From Armatimonadota bacterium (GTDB lineage: Bacteria; Armatimonadota; Fimbriimonadia; Fimbriimonadales; Fimbriimonadaceae), in NCBI GenBank assembly GCA_023428805.1, contig JAEYWW010000285.1:1-9699 (forward strand): DNA of 9,699 nucleotides, written 5' to 3'. Under the pieces are notes generated by a model that was not told the origin of the DNA, searched no databases, and saw nothing but the letters and a program-made list of their open reading frames with translations. Shown here one piece after another: positions 6,042 to 9,699 of the stretch. The first letter of the stretch is position 1. Each line of letters starts with the position of its first letter. The position numbers and the translations under genes are program-made.

Positions 6042-6905
6042 ATGTTCGGCCTGATTCCGGCGGCGGTTCTCCATCCCGAAGACACATTGCGCGTCATGAC
6101 CTTCAATGTTTGGGTGGGCGGCGAGCGCGTCCAGCCCCTCCCGCAGACTGCAAAAGTCATCCGCGAAGCGAAGGCGGACGTGGTTGGATTCCAAGAAGCA
6201 AATCAGAACTTGACGAAGATCGCCAAGGAGCTGAATTGGAATGTCAGCGAGAAGGCCGCGATTGCGACGCACTTCGAAATCCTTGAGGAGTGGAAGCATG
6301 ACGGAGCCTCGCATGGCGGCGTGAAGGTGCGCGTGAGCGACCATGTGGTGGCGATCATCTACAACACCCATCTCACCGCCTACCCCTACGGCCCCTACGA
6401 GGCGCGGGACAAGAAGGCCAAGACGATTGAGGAAATCGCCAAGGTGGAACAGGATTCCGGGCGTGTTCCCCAGGTTCAGGCGATCCTGAAGGGCGCGGAT
6501 GCGCGCCAGGACAAAGACCTTCCGACTTTCTTCACCGGTGACTTCAACGCCCCGTCTCATCTCGACTGGGTTGAAGCAGCCAAAGGGCGCACTTTCGGAT
6601 TTGTAATGCCATGGCCGGTGAGCAAGGCGGTCGAAAATGCGGGGTTCAAAGATGGGTACCGCACCATGCACCGCGATCCTGTCAAGAAGCCCGCCTACAC
6701 CTGGTCGCCCGGCTACCCGGTCGGAAAGCTGGACGCCGACGACGTGATGGATCGCATTGATTTTGTTTATTTTCGCGGCAAAGGCGTTCGTCCCTTCGGT
6801 GCGTTCGTTGTGGGAGAAAAAGGGCCGATGACGGACATTGCGGTTGATCCCTGGCCCTCCGACCATCGCGCCGTTGCGGTCGATTTCTTGATTGATCACC
6901 ACTGA
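6042..6905 (+). CDS. Endonuclease/exonuclease/phosphatase (EEP) family metal-dependent hydrolase
   Basis: The 287 residues carry the EEP-fold motifs in order: TFNVW with N22, GFQEA with E52 (metal), YNTHL with H110, TGDFN with D167 and N169, RIDFVY with D240, and the terminal SDHRAV with D274-H275. All catalytic positions appear present. The family cleaves phosphodiester or phosphomonoester bonds in DNA, RNA, inositol phosphates or sphingomyelin. The substrate cannot be told, but the compact form and N-terminus resemble extracytoplasmic 'endonuclease/exonuclease/phosphatase family proteins' rather than ExoIII. The first ~11 residues (MFGLIPAAVLH) are mildly hydrophobic, without a basic residue, and could be a very short signal or just the edge strand. 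ATG 6042 is the only start, as an in-frame TAG lies 9 bases before it; the ribosome site is weak. It ends 18 bases before the lnt-like gene. Confidence 0.9.
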   Translation: MFGLIPAAVLHPEDTLRVMTFNVWVGGERVQPLPQTAKVIREAKADVVGFQEANQNLTKIAKELNWNVSEKAAIATHFEILEEWKHDGASHGGVKVRVSDHVVAIIYNTHLTAYPYGPYEARDKKAKTIEEIAKVEQDSGRVPQVQAILKGADARQDKDLPTFFTGDFNAPSHLDWVEAAKGRTFGFVMPWPVSKAVENAGFKDGYRTMHRDPVKKPAYTWSPGYPVGKLDADDVMDRIDFVYFRGKGVRPFGAFVVGEKGPMTDIAVDPWPSDHRAVAVDFLIDHH

Positions 6906-6923
6906 GTCTGATAAAGTGAAGCC

Positions 6924-8375
6924 GTGAGGGCTTGGGGAACATGGGCGTTGAGGCTGGGCGGCCTCATGCTGTCGTCAGTGCTGTTCGTCCTCGCCATGCC
7001 GCCGAGCGGGATCAATGTGCTCGGCTGGTTCTGTCTTGTTCCCGCCCTTTTGGCGGTCCGCAAGACACGTTTTGCCTTTGGATTCTTGGGCGGGGTTGCG
7101 CTTCTGCTGTTCGCAGGATTCCTCACGACCACCGGGCTTCTTTATCGCACGAAGTGGTGGGAGGGTGAGACGGGCTGGAACTACCTCGGCTTCGCGATTT
7201 TCGGCCTCGCCATCGGCGGGGTTATGGCGATCTATTCGGAGAAGAAGCTCGAACATCCCCGAGTCGCACTCTATCTGGCGGCGGCGGCGGTTTTGGGCGA
7301 GGCGATTCTGCTGCTCTATCTTCCGGCGCACTTGGCGTTGACGCAGTACAACAACTGGCCCGTTGTCCGAATTGCCAGCATAGGCGGCATTTGGATGGTC
7401 TCATTCTTTGTCTGGCTGGCGAACCTGCTCATAGCAGAAGCTTTCTCGAAGAGAAACTGGATGCTTGGAGCAACGGCGTGTGCAGCTTGCTTGGCCATTG
7501 GCTTCCTGTCATTGCCTGCCCCGACAGGATGGATGTTTCAACACTACGTCAAGGCATGGCCCAAGTCAGGCTTTCGAGTGGCGCTCATCCAAACCGAGGC
7601 GATGGATGAGGCGACCCTGCGCCTCTTGAACCAAGAGCAGGCAAAAGCTCATCGTCAACTCTCGATCTGGCCGGAACTGGCGGGATTATCGCTGGCATCT
7701 GGCGGAGACACAACAATTCTCAAGGACCTTGCAAAGCTGGACGATCAGATTCCGTTCATCACGTCTTTTGAGACCAAACGGGATGATGGTGGCCTGCCCT
7801 ACAACACCGCATCACTTTTCACGACCGAAGGCGAGTCTGAGCGATATGCAAAGAGAAAGCCTTTCGGTGGGGAGCGCAATGAGAGATCAGCAGGCAGCAA
7901 GCCTCTCATCGTCAATCTGAAAACCGACGGGTACACGGTGCCGATTGGGATGACAATCTGCTTTGACACCTGCTTCCCGCACATCATGCGCGAACTCGCC
8001 AACAGCGGCGAGATTTGGTTCATCGCATCACCCACCCTTGACCCCATCGGGCGGCATGGATCCCTCCAGGCGATCCATGCTTCCTATCTTCCCTTCCGAG
8101 CCGCAGAGATGGGTATCCCGATTGGGAGAGCTGACATCACGGCGTGGTCCATGGCAGTTGATCATACGGGGCAAATCCAGGCTCAAGCTGGCATAGGAAC
8201 GGAAGAAGTGCTTCGACCCCACATCAATATTGGAGAAAGGCCAACTTTCTACAAATCCTGGGGTGATTGGTGGCTCTACGTCTGCGGCGTGATCGCCTTG
8301 ATCGGTCTCGGTGAATCCTTCCGCAAAGGGAAGCAGGAAGCAGAGTCTGAACGGAAGGACGAGCCGCTGTCATAA
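6924..8375 (+). CDS. lnt: Apolipoprotein N-acyltransferase-like protein
   Basis: This 483-residue protein has the Lnt layout. There are about six to seven N-terminal membrane segments (near 8-27, 31-45, 50-72, 86-104, 114-132, 150-171, 180-197), an exported nitrilase-type domain (~215-435) and a final membrane segment (~447-464). The nitrilase triad is recognisable: E251 in IWPE, K310 in YAKRKPFG, C346 in MTICFD. Lnt transfers an acyl chain to the amino group of the N-terminal cysteine of lipoproteins in the inner membrane. The motifs are divergent: the usual PFGEY is PFGGER, and ICYE is ICFD. The start is GTG 6924, chosen for spacing and full membrane segment 1; an ATG at 6966 (residue 15) is an alternative, and neither has a strong ribosome site. 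It is followed after 11 bases by def. A relaxed nitrilase-type acyltransferase is the alternative. Confidence 0.83.
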   Translation: MRAWGTWALRLGGLMLSSVLFVLAMPPSGINVLGWFCLVPALLAVRKTRFAFGFLGGVALLLFAGFLTTTGLLYRTKWWEGETGWNYLGFAIFGLAIGGVMAIYSEKKLEHPRVALYLAAAAVLGEAILLLYLPAHLALTQYNNWPVVRIASIGGIWMVSFFVWLANLLIAEAFSKRNWMLGATACAACLAIGFLSLPAPTGWMFQHYVKAWPKSGFRVALIQTEAMDEATLRLLNQEQAKAHRQLSIWPELAGLSLASGGDTTILKDLAKLDDQIPFITSFETKRDDGGLPYNTASLFTTEGESERYAKRKPFGGERNERSAGSKPLIVNLKTDGYTVPIGMTICFDTCFPHIMRELANSGEIWFIASPTLDPIGRHGSLQAIHASYLPFRAAEMGIPIGRADITAWSMAVDHTGQIQAQAGIGTEEVLRPHINIGERPTFYKSWGDWWLYVCGVIALIGLGESFRKGKQEAESERKDEPLS

Positions 8376-8377
8376 TT

Positions 8378-8383
8378 GGAGGA
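8378..8383 (+). promoter_or_regulatory. Ribosome binding site of def
   Basis: GGAGGA begins two bases after the upstream stop and lies only 3 bases before ATG 8387. The match is strong but the spacing is short, which leaves room for an internal GTG start at 8399 (11-base spacing to residue 5). Confidence 0.65.
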
Positions 8384-8386
8384 CCC

Positions 8387-8917
8387 ATGGAAATTGTTGT
8401 GCCTGATCATTTCAGGCACCTCTTTGTGCAGGACGAGCGGCGTCCCATCGTCAAGATTCCCGCCGATGTGCTCCGCCAGAAGGCGAAAGAGGTGGTCAAA
8501 GTCTCCCATCGCCATCGTGTGCTGGCCGAAAACATGCTCCGCCTGATGAAGGACGCGCATGGTGTCGGCTTGGCGGCTCCGCAACTGGGCATCCTGGAAC
8601 GAATCATCGTCGTCTCTCCCGACCGCCGCCCCATCGTGCTCTTCAACCCGGTCATCACCAGCAAGGAGGGGAGCCAGATCGGCGAGGAAGGCTGCCTCAG
8701 CATCCCCGGCCTCTACGGAGATGTCGAGCGGGCGCAGTATGTTGAAGTTGAGGGCTTGGATCGCAAAGGACGCCCGGTCAGCTACGAGATGGAAGGACTT
8801 GCCGCCCGTGTGGTGCAGCACGAGGTGGATCATCTGGACGGAATCCTCTTCACCGACAAGGTCGATCCCACAACGCTCCATTGGAGAATGCCGGACCACG
8901 AAGAAGAGGAGCTTTGA
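8387..8917 (+). CDS. def: Peptide deformylase
   Basis: This 176-residue enzyme has all three deformylase motifs: GVGLAAPQ (residues 59-66), EEGCLS (100-105, with metal ligand C103) and QHEVDHLDG (144-152, with metal ligands H145 and H149 and catalytic E146). It removes the formyl group from the N-terminal methionine of nascent proteins, using a bound metal, usually Fe(II), at the ribosome exit. The normal start of the family corresponds to RRPIVKIPADVLR at residue 18, so this protein carries an extra N-terminal stretch of about 17 residues. Later start codons (GTG at 8399 or 8426) would shorten it, but the ribosome site fits 8387 best. The C-terminus is acidic (HEEEEL). The stop overlaps the fmt start by one base; def-fmt is a very common bacterial pair. 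Confidence 0.97.
   Translation: MEIVVPDHFRHLFVQDERRPIVKIPADVLRQKAKEVVKVSHRHRVLAENMLRLMKDAHGVGLAAPQLGILERIIVVSPDRRPIVLFNPVITSKEGSQIGEEGCLSIPGLYGDVERAQYVEVEGLDRKGRPVSYEMEGLAARVVQHEVDHLDGILFTDKVDPTTLHWRMPDHEEEEL
8907..8911 (+). promoter_or_regulatory. Ribosome binding site of fmt
   Basis: AGGAG lies 5 bases before ATG 8917 within the last codons of def, supporting the TGATG overlap and coupled translation. Confidence 0.7.
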
Positions 8918-9699
8918 TGCGCCTGGTCTTCTTCGGGTCGGCGGATTTTGCCGTGCCCGCCCTGGAAGCATTGCATGAGCACGTCATCCTGGTCGTTTCA
9001 CAGCCCGACCAGCCGACAGGACGCGGACTCGAAATGCGCCCCACTCCGGTCAAAAAGCGGGCAATGGAGCTTGGGCTGCCGGTCGAAACCCCTGAGCGCA
9101 GTCGGCGGCCTGAGTTCGTCGAATCCATCGAGGCCCTGCGGGCGGATGTCCTGGTCGTCGCCGCTTATGGACAGATCCTCAACGAGCGATTGCTGAATGC
9201 CGCCAGGCGCGGCAGCATCAACCTGCACGGTTCCATCCTTCCCCAATGGCGCGGTGCGGCCCCGATCCAGCGGGCGATCGAGGCGGGCGACACCGAATCG
9301 GGGGTGACTCTGATGCAGATGGACAAGGGCATGGACACAGGCGACATCATTGCGATTGGCCGCACCCCCATTGGCCCTGATGAAACCGCCGGAGAGCTCT
9401 TCACACGGCTCTCGCACATCGCCGGAGAAATGGCCGCCGAATGGATGCCGAAGATTGTTGCGGGAGGCTATGAGCGGATCCCGCAGGACAACGATCTGGC
9501 CACTCACGCCCCCAAGGTCACCAAAGACGATGCCCGCATCACCTTTGAGATGGACGGCGAGATCGCTTATCGAAAACTTCGCGCCTTCACACCGTTTCCC
9601 GGCGCTTTTGTGGAGACACGCCAAGGGCCGCTCAAGATCACCTCGGCCCGGCTGACGCCTTCGACAACCAAGCCTGGTGAGATTGCGGAAGTGCGGCCC
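8917..9699 (+). CDS. fmt: Methionyl-tRNA formyltransferase, N-terminal part (3' end outside window)
   Basis: The frame is open from ATG 8917 to the last base: 261 codons with no stop, out of roughly 310 usual for the family. The N-terminal Rossmann-like domain starts VFFGSADFAVPALEAL and includes QPDQPTGRG (29-37) and PVKKRA. The catalytic core has N102 and H104 in INLHGSILPQWRGAAPIQ, and D140 in MDKGMDTGDI, equivalent to Asn106, His108 and Asp144 of E. coli Fmt. Residues ~205-261 start the C-terminal tRNA-binding domain (APKVTKDDARI, LRAFTPFPGAF). It formylates Met-tRNAfMet from 10-formyltetrahydrofolate so that translation can start. It overlaps def by one base, with AGGAG just upstream. 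About 50 C-terminal residues are missing only because of the window edge. Confidence 0.97.
   Translation, partial: MRLVFFGSADFAVPALEALHEHVILVVSQPDQPTGRGLEMRPTPVKKRAMELGLPVETPERSRRPEFVESIEALRADVLVVAAYGQILNERLLNAARRGSINLHGSILPQWRGAAPIQRAIEAGDTESGVTLMQMDKGMDTGDIIAIGRTPIGPDETAGELFTRLSHIAGEMAAEWMPKIVAGGYERIPQDNDLATHAPKVTKDDARITFEMDGEIAYRKLRAFTPFPGAFVETRQGPLKITSARLTPSTTKPGEIAEVRP

Noticed and set aside
5697..6902. 401-codon open frame on the minus strand across the EEP hydrolase and small protein
   Set aside because: The plus-strand product has the complete EEP motif set; the antisense product shows none and no ribosome site.
8276..8971. 231-codon minus-strand frame across def
   Set aside because: It is antisense to a deformylase with all three motifs; a codon-bias shadow.
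8998..9624. 208-codon minus-strand frame across fmt
   Set aside because: It is antisense to a clear formyltransferase frame that runs off the window edge.
1..9699. Mobile element, CRISPR, toxin-antitoxin or phage-defence content
   Set aside because: No transposase or integrase, no regularly spaced repeats, no terminal inverted repeats and no defence-type domains were seen; the EEP hydrolase alone is not evidence of a defence system.

Overview
This is a chromosomal window of about 58% G+C (by eye) from a diderm bacterium. Evidence for an outer membrane is a lipobox protein and an apolipoprotein N-acyltransferase-like gene (lnt). There is no rRNA, tRNA, CRISPR array, insertion sequence or phage gene. 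The lineage cannot be fixed from the sequence. The gene style (short uncharged leader-like N-termini, an orphan FlgM, a large PQQ-blade/TSP3 protein) made me think of Armatimonadota (Fimbriimonadia), but that is a low-confidence guess.

Layout. (1) 1-2146, + strand: two tandem SPFH/flotillin paralogues overlapping by one base (TGATG). The first is cut by the window edge, and the pair ends at a near-perfect intrinsic terminator. (2) 2235-2645, + strand: a small, glycine/threonine-rich putative lipoprotein with its own terminator. (3) 5537-2724, - strand: a FlgM-like anti-sigma-28 gene with a TTG start and its own terminator, then a long gene for a secreted-looking protein. That protein combines PQQ-type propeller blades, a helical middle, a thrombospondin type 3-like calcium motif and an unknown C-terminal domain. 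(4) 5538-5777: a 240-base divergent intergenic region, AT-rich toward its right side. (5) 5778-9699, + strand: five tightly packed genes with gaps of 24, 18 and 11 bases and then a 1-base overlap. They are a proline-rich 79-residue protein, an endonuclease/exonuclease/phosphatase-family hydrolase, an lnt-like gene, def (peptide deformylase) and fmt (methionyl-tRNA formyltransferase, cut by the right edge).

How the genes fit together. lnt, def and fmt all concern co- or post-translational maturation at protein N-termini: Fmt formylates the initiator Met-tRNA, Def removes the formyl group, and Lnt N-acylates the N-terminal cysteine of lipoproteins. The lipoprotein at 2235 would be a possible substrate. 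The flotillin pair is a self-contained membrane-scaffold operon. The FlgM gene implies sigma-28/flagellar regulation elsewhere in the genome, since no flagellar gene lies here. I see no convincing undescribed multi-gene system. The best leads are the orphan FlgM, the hybrid architecture of the 808-residue protein, the paired flotillins and the lnt-def-fmt cluster with its two unusual leading genes.
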